Source of the DNA: Patescibacteria group bacterium
Lineage (GTDB): Bacteria; Patescibacteriota; Minisyncoccia; Phycocordibacterales; UBA12079
Reading direction: 5' to 3'
DNA: 10,561 nucleotides
Assembly: GCA_018894995.1 (NCBI GenBank)
Contig: JAHIOZ010000060.1
Span: forward strand, 1-10,561
Shown: positions 1-6,091 of the stretch, piece after piece
Layout: the number at the start of each line of letters is the position of its first letter
How positions within the stretch are numbered: position 1 is the first letter of the stretch
Made by a program: the position numbers and the translations under genes
The notes under the pieces: model-generated
What the model was told of the DNA's origin: nothing
The model's input: the letters and a program-made list of their open reading frames with translations, nothing else
Databases searched by the model: none

Positions 1-10
1 AGTCTGCAAC

Positions 11-291
11 CCCGTTAAATACAATTTTGAAAAAATTGTTTGTTTAAATTTTATAAATTTATTTAAAAACGAGTTTTTAAATAAATTTATAAAATTTAAA
101 CAATATTTAACTAGGGTTACTTCCTAACCCACTTGCTCGGTTACTATACACTACCCCGTATAAGTGACATTTAAACTTTTATTGGTTGTCAGGGTGTCGG
201 GTATAGCCACGACGAGTTATCCGACACCCAAATGACAAACCACTAAAAGTTTAAATGTTTCAAATTTCTACGAAATTTGAACTTAACGGGG
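11..291. other. Multi-hairpin structured region, possible non-coding RNA
   Basis: No gene is visible here, but nearly every base can pair. An outer stem CCCCGTTAA (11-19) with TTAACGGGG (283-291) encloses a series of inverted repeats. These are a small hairpin at 21-39, a near-perfect AT palindrome with about 30-bp arms at 43-104, a GGGTTA/TAACCC hairpin near 115-129, an ACTATAC/GTATAAGT hairpin near 143-167, a long composite stem at 168-258, and an AAATTT-type hairpin at 260-280. The 168-258 stem has outer arms CATTTAAACTTTT/AAAAGTTTAAATG and inner arms GGTGTCGG/CCGACACC. I compared it by eye with tmRNA, RNase P RNA, SRP RNA and tRNA and found none of their hallmark motifs. It could be a structured RNA or a cluster of palindromic repeats downstream of the minus-strand gene. 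The strand is undetermined. Confidence 0.5.
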
Positions 292-354
292 TAATATTTT
301 GCAACCACAGATTTAAATTCAGCAAGCTGAATTCAAATCTGTGGGCAAAATATT
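292..354 (-). terminator. CUUG-loop hairpin at the end of the membrane-protein gene
   Basis: Outer arms TAATATTTTGC (292-302) and GCAAAATATTA (344-354) enclose an 18-bp stem (305-344) with one mismatch. Read on the minus strand, its loop is G-CUUG-C, a known stable RNA tetraloop. The outer arm reaches the TAA stop of the 250-aa gene (353-355), so the hairpin would form right at the end of its transcript. It has no long U-run, so it may stabilise the 3' end rather than act as a classic intrinsic terminator. Three hairpins with the same loop lie upstream of the 23S gene. Confidence 0.55.
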
Positions 355-1105
355 ACTTTGCTATTGTAATTATCTCAATTCTGGAAACTTTTGAAGGAAA
401 CACTTCCGGCCAAGTAAAAAAAACTTGTTCTGAGCCATTTTTTGAAAGAGAATCAATAACAGTTTGGGATGCATTTATGGCATTTCCATCAATATCAAAC
501 AAAATCGCCGACACTTCTATATTTTTTATTGTTTTTGCCGTTCTGTTTTCAACCGTTGCAAATAAACGGGGGGCGCTGTCTTCACCGGTTAAATTTTTAT
601 TTGTAACAAATAATTCCGGACGCTCCTCACTGACTTTAATCCACTCCGGCTTTTTAACAAATTCAAACAAAACTCTTACAGGGATTCTCTGGTCGGTTAA
701 AATAGTTCTTTCAAAAATAGGTAAAGTGCTTCGAGAAAATATATCAGTTTTGCCTCTCCTCTCATAAATTATAATATTATCTTTATCATAAACTTTGAAT
801 GAATAAGGAACACCGTAAGCCTCAACTCCAACATTTGGATTTTCTACAACCGCCACCGCGTTATAAATTCCGTCTGTAACTTTAAAGATTCGACTCCACA
901 TAACAATAGGATCTACCGTTTGAAATCCGCAAACAATGGGGCAAACACCACCGCAATCAATTCCCTGCTCGTTCTGATTTTGTTTTCCGTCAAGACAGGT
1001 GGGTTTTTCATAAATAAAAAAATAATAAGCCAAAGTAAAAACTGCCAATAAAATTAGCATAAAAATACCTAAATAAATTGTTCTTCTGCGAGATGACCAA
1101 GACAT
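353..1105 (-). CDS. Membrane-anchored Cys-motif protein with LEA/FxLYD-like repeats (function unknown)
   Basis: The 250-aa protein starts with a short basic stretch (SSRRR) and one hydrophobic segment at about residues 10-31, which predicts a single-pass protein with most of the chain outside the membrane. A short Cys motif follows (C37, C51, C55, C59; C-x-D-G-x-QNQ-x-E-x-G-x-DCGG-x-C), a pattern I recognise from surface proteins of Parcubacteria-type genomes. Two beta-rich segments at about 82-135 (VVENPN...VPYSFKVYD) and 180-240 (ATVENR...ILFDIDG) resemble FxLYD or LEA14-like Ig-fold domains, an inference from pattern only. No catalytic motif is seen. The ATG at 1105 fits the membrane segment, but no Shine-Dalgarno is obvious upstream. 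It reads the same way as the other genes but is isolated from them by terminators. Confidence 0.85.
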   Translation of the reverse strand: MSWSSRRRTIYLGIFMLILLAVFTLAYYFFIYEKPTCLDGKQNQNEQGIDCGGVCPIVCGFQTVDPIVMWSRIFKVTDGIYNAVAVVENPNVGVEAYGVPYSFKVYDKDNIIIYERRGKTDIFSRSTLPIFERTILTDQRIPVRVLFEFVKKPEWIKVSEERPELFVTNKNLTGEDSAPRLFATVENRTAKTIKNIEVSAILFDIDGNAINASQTVIDSLSKNGSEQVFFTWPEVFPSKVSRIEIITIAK

Positions 1106-1293
1106 GGAATTAAGTTAAAAGTTTATAAAGTTCATAAAGTTTGTAAAGTTTAAAGTGATGAATTTTGCCTTTGGCAAAATTCATTCAATACTAATATTAT
1201 ACACAGAATGGACAAAAATAGAAAATCAAAAAATTAGAATCAAGAATGATGAATTAAGAATCATGAATAAATACGACCAACAGACAACAAAAA
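1106..1293. repeat. Intergenic repeats upstream of the membrane-protein gene
   Basis: This spacer holds repeats rather than a gene. At about 1114-1155 a 9-10 nt unit (AAAGTTTAT and variants) repeats. The stretch starting AGTTAAAAGTTTATAAAGTT recurs almost unchanged, in the opposite orientation, inside the helix-45 insertion of the 23S gene (7840-7873). A palindrome GAATTTTGCC/GGCAAAATTC lies at 1160-1182. At 1225-1270 there are degenerate heptads of the GAATTAA or GAATCAT type. A TATAAT box on the minus strand (1196-1201) could be a -10 for the 250-aa gene, but I see no convincing -35. Confidence 0.6.
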
Positions 1294-1320
1294 GACAAAT
1301 TTTGCTTCGTAAAATTTGTC
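1294..1320. repeat. AAATTT-type palindrome with TTCG-like loop
   Basis: Arms GACAAATTTT (1294-1303) and AAAATTTGTC (1311-1320) flank a GCTTCGT centre. It belongs to a family of small palindromes seen at least eight times in the window, including inside four 23S insertions. It abuts the terminator at 1321-1355. Confidence 0.65.
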
Positions 1321-1355
1321 AAAAAAGCTCCGCTAAAAGGCGGAGCTCGGTTTTT
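1321..1355 (-). terminator. Bidirectional intrinsic terminator
   Basis: A perfect 8-bp GC-rich stem AGCTCCGC (1326-1333)/GCGGAGCT (1340-1347) has a 6-nt loop. On the minus strand it is followed by a run of six T (1326-1321), placing a classic Rho-independent terminator about 25 bases after the stop of the 343-aa gene. On the plus strand it is followed by CGGTTTTTA, so it could also stop opposing transcription. Confidence 0.85.
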
Positions 1356-1370
1356 ATTGGAGAAACAAAC

Positions 1371-2402
1371 TTATCCGAAAGCGTGGGTATTTTTGAACTC
1401 CTTGGATTTTAACATGCAACAGAGTTGCACATACAAAATTGCGCCAACTCCGTTAAGGCAGTATTGCGATTGAGCGATATCAATCGTGGTGTCAAAATCA
1501 CTGAAAAAGTTATGTCCATGCAATCCGCTATGTGCCATTAACAACAACCGCAAATCATCTCCGTAACTAAAATTACAGCTACCTTTCGAAGTGACCGTAA
1601 CATTTCCTTTCCTCCACTGTCGTTTCTGTTGATATTCTTTTTCATCAGAATGAACGATCAGTGCTTGGATTTCAACACCCTCTTGATAACCAACGACAAT
1701 TCCTTGGTCAATAGTTCCGGTATTCCAATCAACCGATTGGTATTGCTCAATTAAAGCCGGAAACCATTCTTGAAAAGTCTTCCACTCAATACTACGGCAA
1801 GCATCAACAAGTTGCTGATAGATATCGTGAAAATAAACATCCACAGAATTATTCTCCCCGTGTTGTTTAGACAGTATCGGAATAGAACATTCAATTCTGT
1901 GAATAAACGGTGATATGGAACAATTTCGATCGTCACACATAAAAGTCATTGCTTCAAAACCGGTCTTGTGTATTCCATCTCCCTGTAAAACCTTGAATCC
2001 GATACAGTTTCCGAACCTTTTAGTTCGTAAAACTGAATTATTAATTCCAATCGGAATATCAACCCAATCATGCCCTGAAGAGATTTTATTGAAAATTTCT
2101 CCCGGATTGAATTTTTCATATAAATCAGAAATCCCACTCCAAATTCGGTCAATATATTTTTTTTCTGTGCTGGGGTTTTCATCTATCCACACTCGAATAT
2201 AATCCTTGATTATAGGCAGTATGTGATTAGAAAAATTTTCTTTTTCATCATCCTTCCGATGAAAAATCGTCCATGATCTAAAAGGAAAGTCCATAGGACA
2301 AACTCTTAAAATCACATCCTGAAAGGAGTTCCCCTCTAAAGGAAACAGGCGAGATCTTTTGAACAACTTCTGCATTTCGTTGGAATCTGTTTGTTTACTC
2401 AT
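1371..2402 (-). CDS. Hypothetical protein, 343 aa (orphan)
   Basis: A 343-aa soluble-looking protein that I cannot assign to a family. The start is well supported: AAGGAGGT (2415-2408) sits 5 bases before ATG at 2402. The chain has no signal peptide and no clear membrane segment. It is rich in Trp, Asp and Glu, contains several scattered cysteines (including C156 and C161, and the pair C328-C329), and has a His/Gly stretch HSGLHGHN near residues 291-298 followed by acidic DFDTT. These His and Asp residues could bind a metal, but that is speculation. The gene is monocistronic: an intrinsic terminator follows and no gene lies within 350 bases upstream. Its strong Shine-Dalgarno contrasts with the 250-aa gene, which lacks one. 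Confidence 0.8.
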   Translation of the reverse strand: MSKQTDSNEMQKLFKRSRLFPLEGNSFQDVILRVCPMDFPFRSWTIFHRKDDEKENFSNHILPIIKDYIRVWIDENPSTEKKYIDRIWSGISDLYEKFNPGEIFNKISSGHDWVDIPIGINNSVLRTKRFGNCIGFKVLQGDGIHKTGFEAMTFMCDDRNCSISPFIHRIECSIPILSKQHGENNSVDVYFHDIYQQLVDACRSIEWKTFQEWFPALIEQYQSVDWNTGTIDQGIVVGYQEGVEIQALIVHSDEKEYQQKRQWRKGNVTVTSKGSCNFSYGDDLRLLLMAHSGLHGHNFFSDFDTTIDIAQSQYCLNGVGAILYVQLCCMLKSKEFKNTHAFG

Positions 2403-2407
2403 TTGCT

Positions 2408-2415
2408 ACCTCCTT
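2408..2415 (-). promoter_or_regulatory. Strong Shine-Dalgarno for the 343-aa gene
   Basis: AAGGAGGT on the minus strand, 5 bases before the ATG. It is a near-perfect match to the anti-SD of 16S rRNA and fixes the start of the 343-aa gene. Confidence 0.85.
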
Positions 2416-2657
2416 AATAAAGAACTGGAAATGATGGTCTGTGACAACCACCCCGTCAGTTGCCCGACAGGACAAAGCAAGTTGATCCCGCTTTACCATT
2501 CAAAGCACATAATATTATATGCTCTGTGTGGTAAACATGATTACACTTAACACCAGTCTATACAAATTAAGCAAAAAAACAAACCCTAACATAATATTTA
2601 AAACTCTGTGTAAAATATTTTACTTTTTCTTGCTTACTCACTCTGAATTACGAAACT
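2416..2657 (-). promoter_or_regulatory. 5' leader and candidate promoter of the 343-aa gene
   Basis: No gene is seen here. A TATAAT hexamer on the minus strand (2519-2514) would give a leader of about 100 nt before the 343-aa gene. The -35 region is not convincing, so the promoter call is tentative. The rest (2550-2640) is AT-rich, with a weak AATATTT/AAATATT inverted repeat and no other recognisable element. Confidence 0.35.
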
Positions 2658-2768
2658 CCTGGATTGCCACGCCTTCGGCTCGCAAAGACGAACCGCCAAA
2701 GGCGGTTCGTCGGACAAATTTCCGAAGGAAATTTGTCTTTGCGAGGAGTTTACGACGAAGCAACCCAG
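2658..2768. repeat. REP-like three-way cruciform repeat
   Basis: The outer arms are an imperfect palindrome: CTGGATTGCC...CTCGCAAAGAC on the left and GTCTTTGCGAG...GCAACCCAG on the right. They follow the GTC-TTTGCGAG-nn-ACGAAGCAA pattern of a dispersed palindromic repeat common in many bacterial genomes. Inside are two perfect hairpins, GAACCGCC/GGCGGTTC (2690-2708) and ACAAATTTCC/GGAAATTTGT (2714-2736), making a three-way junction. Related TTGCGACGAnCGAAGnGAGGAG arms bound two insertions in the 23S gene (7074-7243 and 9187-9333). It lies downstream of the 5S locus on the minus strand and may help end or protect that transcript. Confidence 0.7.
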
Positions 2769-2910
2769 ATTAAAGACACTAAAAAGTTGCTGTTTGGTGA
2801 ATTTCATAATTCAAAGTAATAAACGGTCCCCAATTTAATAAACGATCCCGACCTCCGTGTGAGGAACTTGCAAATCATCAACTTTTAAAAAAACAAAAAC
2901 AACCACTTTG

Positions 2911-3221
2911 TGTTGGCGCTTACCTACTTTCCCCATAAAGAGTATCATCGGCTCAAGAAGGCTTAACTTCCGTGTGTGGAACTCGCAAATTTAGTTTTTA
3001 TGAAAATAAAAAATTGAATACCTGATGTTGGCGTCTACCTACTTTCCCCATAAAAGAGTATCATCGGCTCAAAGAAGCTTGACTTCCGTGTTCGGAATGA
3101 GAACGGGTATACCCTTCCCGACAAAACACCAACATTAGATATTCAATTTTTTATTTTTATAAAAACACAATTATTTGCGAGCATCAAGAACGGGTGTACC
3201 CCTTCCGACGAAGCACCAACA
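2911..3221 (-). pseudogene. Second 5S rRNA copy, split by the intact inner 5S
   Basis: The 5' half (3221-3173, TGTTGGTGCTTCGTCGGAAG onward to GATGCTCGCAAAT) and 3' half (2990-2911, ATTTGCGAGTTCC to CGCCAACA) together make a full-length 5S with good helix I pairing. It is interrupted in the helix III/loop C region. The break is closed by GCTCGCAAAT/ATTTGCGAG and continues into a long AT-rich stem (2992-3025 with 3135-3172). At the tip of that stem sits the complete inner 5S. The 3' half is very close to the inner copy, for example in the shared CCTACTTTCCCCATAAA block on the plus strand. It may be a split pseudogene or an unusual folded 5S carrying another 5S. Confidence 0.8.
3026..3134 (-). 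rRNA. rrf: 5S ribosomal RNA (intact inner copy)
   Basis: A complete 5S rRNA of about 109 nt. On the minus strand it begins TGTTGGTGTTTTGTCGGGAA and ends GGAAAGTAGACGCCAACA-like, so the helix I strands pair (TGTTGG with CCAACA). It keeps the hallmark CCGAACACGGAAG loop C segment, GCCGATGATACT and GGGGAAAGTAG. It lies downstream of 23S in the same orientation, as in normal rRNA operons, though about 660 nt from the 23S end. A long AT-rich inverted repeat flanks it and extends helix I, which would be a substrate for processing. This is the only uninterrupted 5S copy here, so it is the likely functional one. Confidence 0.93.
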
Positions 3222-3372
3222 CAAAGTGGTCGTTTTTGTTTTTTAATTCAAAGTTGATTTGCAAGCAATAGGAACGGGTTTTTTCTTACCCAAAATTTTC
3301 TACGAAAATTTTGCCCTTCCGACGAAGCACCAACACAAAATGTTTATTTTATATTTGAATATTTAATTTTAA

Positions 3373-3714
3373 AAATTTGAAAATTGAAATGAAGTGAGAA
3401 ATCTTAATTTTTTCAAAAAATTAAGATTTCTCAAAATGGTCGGGGGACCGACTGATTTAGGCAACAACGGAATGCCCGTTTCGGTTGGGTTCCAAAACAG
3501 AATGCTGTGAGGGTAACTCACCAACAAATCCGGAAATGCCCGCTTTTTAAGCGCCGTTTCCCCCGATATAACTTTCAAAAATCTTAAAAACTATATCGGA
3601 GAAACAACACTTATTACCCAACTTTTTTTCCGCGTCTTTCCGCATTAAGTCCGCGACCTTCCGCGGAAATTACCGCAGTAATTTCAAAAGAACTTCATTT
3701 CAATTTTCAAATTT
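3373..3714. other. 23S-5S spacer element closed by a perfect 23-bp inverted repeat
   Basis: The arms 3373-3395 and 3692-3714 (core TTGAAAATTGAAATGAAGT) are perfectly complementary over 23 bp and enclose about 296 bases. Inside are a strong hairpin GAGAAATCTTAA/TTAAGATTTCTC (3396-3434), GGTC/GACC and GTGA/TCAC mini-hairpins, and CCGATATA/TATATCGG (3563-3599). There is also a TTCCGCGTCTTTCCGC-type repeat (about 3629-3670) that resembles the TTCTGCGTCTTTCTGC repeat in the 23S helix-63 insertion. A 69-codon reading frame crosses it on the minus strand, but has no ribosome site or recognisable protein. It may be a structured RNA cut from the pre-rRNA, or an inserted palindromic element. Confidence 0.55.
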
Positions 3715-3733
3715 ACTTTTTTTACATTGTATT

Positions 3734-3756
3734 AATTAAATAGTGGGTCTGTAGAT
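3734..3756 (-). other. Distal strand of the pre-23S processing stem
   Basis: On the plus strand this reads AATTAAATAGTGGGTCT followed by GTAGAT. It is complementary to 9959-9975 (17 bp, perfect), with further CTACAG/CTGTAG pairing near 9925-9930. Together they flank the whole 23S gene and form the long stem that RNase III-type enzymes cut to release pre-23S in bacteria. Confidence 0.75.
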
Positions 3757-4029
3757 AAATATTTTTCATCACAAAAAATAAATTACGTTCTTTAAAATTC
3801 CTAATAAGAAAATCAACGAATTAGTACTCCTCAGCTGAACACATTACTGTGCTTACACTTAGAGCCTATCACCTGATCATCTCTCAGGGGTTTCAAACGA
3901 TTCCTAATCTTGAAGTTGGCTTCCCTCTTAGATGCTTTCAGAGGTTATCCATTCCCAACTTAGCTACCCAGCGGTGCTCCTGGCGGAACAGCTGGTACAC
4001 CAGAGGTTAGTTCACTCCGGTCCTCTCGT

Positions 4030-4942
4030 CGTGTTTAAAAAATTCAAACTTTTTTTCGAAATTCGAAACTAAAAATTAAAAATTTTTCTATTCCCCTATT
4101 TCTAGGAGCACAGACTATATCTTCACCCTTTTCTCATGAATTTTAGAACGAGGGTGGTGGCGTGTTACATACAGAGACTGTCATTCTACCAGGGAATGAT
4201 TCAGTGCATCCATACGTCTGTCATAGAAAAGTGTTTTTCTATAAACAAGTCGTTACGGGGTCAAATCTAAAAACAAAGTTTTCTTTTAAAGAATTTAATT
4301 AGAAAATAATTTAAAAGAAAGCTCTTTATACAAATCTTTTTTATTTAGTGTACTTTGACTGGCATAATTCTCTTTTTTGATTATAAATACTAAGTCAACT
4401 ATTTTACGCAATTGTTGTTTAGACATATTTCGCATTTTAACAGTTTCCAACATTTCACAAGCTTCTATAAGAGTTTTTGCCTGTACAGACTTAAATCTTA
4501 TAAAAGGTTGCAATTGTAAAAGAATTTCTTTTACAGTTTTAAAACCATTAATACGCAATTCGGACATTCCATCGCTTCTGCGAGAAATATACCCGATGCC
4601 AAACATTTTACGCATCCACAAAAGTGGTTTTTCATGACGAGTATCTTGATATAAGCAGATTGTTGCCATAAATCTTACGCCCTGTTTTGTATCAGAACGT
4701 TTTTTGATTTGTAACATCAAACTGCCATCACCATCAAGAAAACCCGCGATGTACGCTAAATTATTTGTATGAGTTTTAGATCGACTTCCCACGGTATTGC
4801 CTTAAAGAGGATTATGGTCCTCAAGCGTATTGTAACACACAAGAACCGAAAGTGTGTACAGTACTAAGACCTTAATCATATGAAGGTTTCACCGTTATAG
4901 CCACGTTTTCATCATGTATCTCTACATGAAGTAGCAAAATTT
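4030..4942 (-). mobile_element. Group I intron after E. coli 2656 (sarcin-ricin loop), with endonuclease gene
   Basis: The conserved loop CTCCTAGT|ACGAGAGGACC is split between U2656 and A2657. The intron shows group I core elements on the minus strand: P (ATAACGGTGAAACC, 4898-4885), Q (GGCAATACCGTGGGAAG, 4802-4786), R (CCGTAACGACT, 4258-4248) and S (GGGTGAAGATATAGTC, 4128-4113). GACT of R pairs with AGTC of S to form P7. The exon end TAGU pairs with GCTA (4935-4932), giving the expected U-G wobble, and the last intron base is G (4030). The endonuclease gene sits in the P6 loop, whose flanks pair (ATCTAAAAC with GTTTTTAGAT). Its core is closely related to that of the 2500 intron. Confidence 0.88.
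4295..4792 (-). CDS. LAGLIDADG homing endonuclease (single motif) in the 2656 intron
   Basis: A 165-aa protein with one LAGLIDADG helix, IAGFLDGDG at residues 15-23. D22 is in the catalytic acidic position. Single-motif members act as homodimers (I-CreI type), cut an intronless copy of the site in DNA and so promote intron homing; some also assist splicing as maturases. A second family hallmark is the C-terminal LQPFIRFKSVQAKTLIEA-like segment at about residues 112-130. The start is a GTG at 4792, which lies within the intron's Q/P6 core; the next in-frame codon signal upstream is a stop, so it cannot start earlier. No Shine-Dalgarno is evident. The length matches the usual 150-170 aa, so it appears intact. 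Confidence 0.9.
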   Translation of the reverse strand: MGSRSKTHTNNLAYIAGFLDGDGSLMLQIKKRSDTKQGVRFMATICLYQDTRHEKPLLWMRKMFGIGYISRRSDGMSELRINGFKTVKEILLQLQPFIRFKSVQAKTLIEACEMLETVKMRNMSKQQLRKIVDLVFIIKKENYASQSTLNKKDLYKELSFKLFSN

Positions 4943-4993
4943 ACTAGGAGCAAATCTTCTCAAGAATCAACGCCTGCAGCAGATAGGAGACCA

Positions 4994-5028
<35 letters not shown>

Positions 5029-5098
5029 TCTTTTTAATTGGCGAACAGCCAAACCCTTGGGAGCTTCTTCACCCCCAGGATAAGATGAGCCGACATCG

Positions 5099-5507
5099 CA
5101 TTCGTTTTCCACTGTTACCAGTGGTATCGGACTATATCTTCATCCCATTGAATCTAAGCAATGGGCGTTTGGCGTATTAGTCTTCGTTTTAGATTCTATT
5201 TAATTAAATAACGTAGAATCGTTACGAAAACTCTGACTAAAATTAGTCAAGTCTCTACAGGTTTTTAATTTGCTAAGATTTCTTTCTCTTAGATTCTATT
5301 ACTGTATGCAAATTAAACTTCCCACGGTATTGTCCATATATTTATAAATATTATCTAGTATTTTTATTACATATATAATATAAGGCTAAATATGGAGTTC
5401 ACCGTTATAAGCCAAATTGTTTTTGTAAGACATTACTGTCTTAGGCACCCCAATGTTTTTGCGATTTAAAATATACAATTAATTTATAATTGCACAATTA
5501 AAAACCA
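5099..5507 (-). mobile_element. Group I intron after E. coli 2500 (peptidyl transferase centre), ORF-less
   Basis: The exon GGCACCT|CGATGTCGG is split between U2500 and C2501. The 5' exon GGCACCT pairs with GGGTGCC (5450-5444), placing a U-G wobble at the splice site, and the intron ends in G at 5099. Core elements on the minus strand are P (TTATAACGGTGAACTCC, 5410-5394), Q (GGACAATACCGTGGGAAG, 5337-5320), R (CGTAACGATTC, 5226-5216) and S (GGGATGAAGATATAGTCC, 5146-5129). P6 is a small hairpin (GTTTAATTTGC with GCAAATTAAAAAC) where the neighbouring intron has its endonuclease gene. At 409 nt it is ORF-less and probably self-splicing. Confidence 0.88.
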
Positions 5508-6091
5508 AGGTGCCGAACTCCGCCGTCGATATGAACTCTTAGGCGGAACCAGCCTGTTATCCCCAGGGTAGCTTTTATCCGTTAATCTTAGGTCGCGTCT
5601 AAAGCGAACCGTCGGTTCACTATGCTCTGCTTTCGCACCTGCTCGACATGTACGTCTTGCAGTCAAGCCAGCTTGTGCCATTACACTATCAGCACGATTT
5701 CCATTCGCGCTTAGCTGACCTTAATAGGCTCCTCCGTTACTTTTTAGGAGGATAGCGCCCCACTAAAACTACCTGCCAGATACTGTTCCTCGCCGTTTTT
5801 GCCGTCGAGGTTAGAATGTACAATTTGAAAGAGTGGTATTTCACTGTCGACTCCATCATTCCCGAAAGAACAATTTCAAAGTCTCCCACCTATGCTACGC
5901 ATCCAAAACATACACTCAATACCAAGCTATAGTAAAGCTCCTGGGGTCTTTTCGTCTAGCTGCAGGTAACCGGCATCTTCACCGGTATTGTATTTTCACC
6001 GAGCTGTTCCCCGAGACAGTACCCCACTCATTACGCCATTCGTGCACGTCTGAACTTACCAGACAAGGAATTTCGCTACCTTAGGACCGTT

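Larger units (their letters stand above)
2852..3335 (-). pseudogene. Outermost 5S rRNA remnant, interrupted by the nested 5S units
   Basis: On the minus strand the 5' half of a 5S rRNA is recognisable at 3335-3257: it begins TGTTGGTGCTTCGTCGGAAG and ends in CCCGTTCCTATTGCTTGCAA. A small AAAATTTTC/GAAAATTTT hairpin is inserted at about 3291-3312. Only a short piece of the matching 3' half remains at 2875-2852 (TTGCAAGTTCC...ACACGGAGG). The rest of the 3' end, including the closing helix I strand, is missing or replaced by AT-rich sequence. The two halves meet at the same place, in the loop C region, as the break in the next 5S copy inward. Between them is the whole second 5S unit with an extended complementary stem (2878-2910 with 3222-3255). 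Probably non-functional. Confidence 0.7.

Noticed and set aside
130..225. tRNA-like segment in the first structured region
   Set aside because: A D-arm-like GGGGTAGTGTATAGTAACC is present on the minus strand, but there is no anticodon arm, no GGTTCGAnTCC T-arm and no acceptor pairing.
255..767. 170-codon plus-strand reading frame
   Set aside because: Antisense to the well-supported 250-aa membrane protein; its first part runs through palindromes and no protein family is recognisable.
1155..1412. 85-codon plus-strand reading frame
   Set aside because: Made of heptad repeats, a palindrome and the bidirectional terminator; the end overlaps the 343-aa gene.
1915..2202. Plus-strand and alternative minus-strand frames inside the 343-aa gene
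   Set aside because: Shadows of the 343-aa gene, which has the ribosome site and start.
2359..2773. Two short plus-strand frames (63 and 84 codons)
   Set aside because: The first overlaps the start of the 343-aa gene antisense; the second reads through the REP-like repeat, giving low-complexity Arg/Lys-rich sequence.
3369..3578. 69-codon minus-strand frame in the 23S-5S spacer
   Set aside because: No ribosome site, no family resemblance, and it is contained in a strongly paired spacer element.
3373..3714. RNase P RNA or SRP RNA in the spacer
   Set aside because: GCGGAAGGTCGCGGAC superficially resembles a P4-type segment, but the other required conserved motifs are absent and the stretch matches a dispersed repeat instead.
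5484..6084. Short frames (65 and 83 codons) over conserved 23S sequence
   Set aside because: They translate universally conserved rRNA exon sequence.
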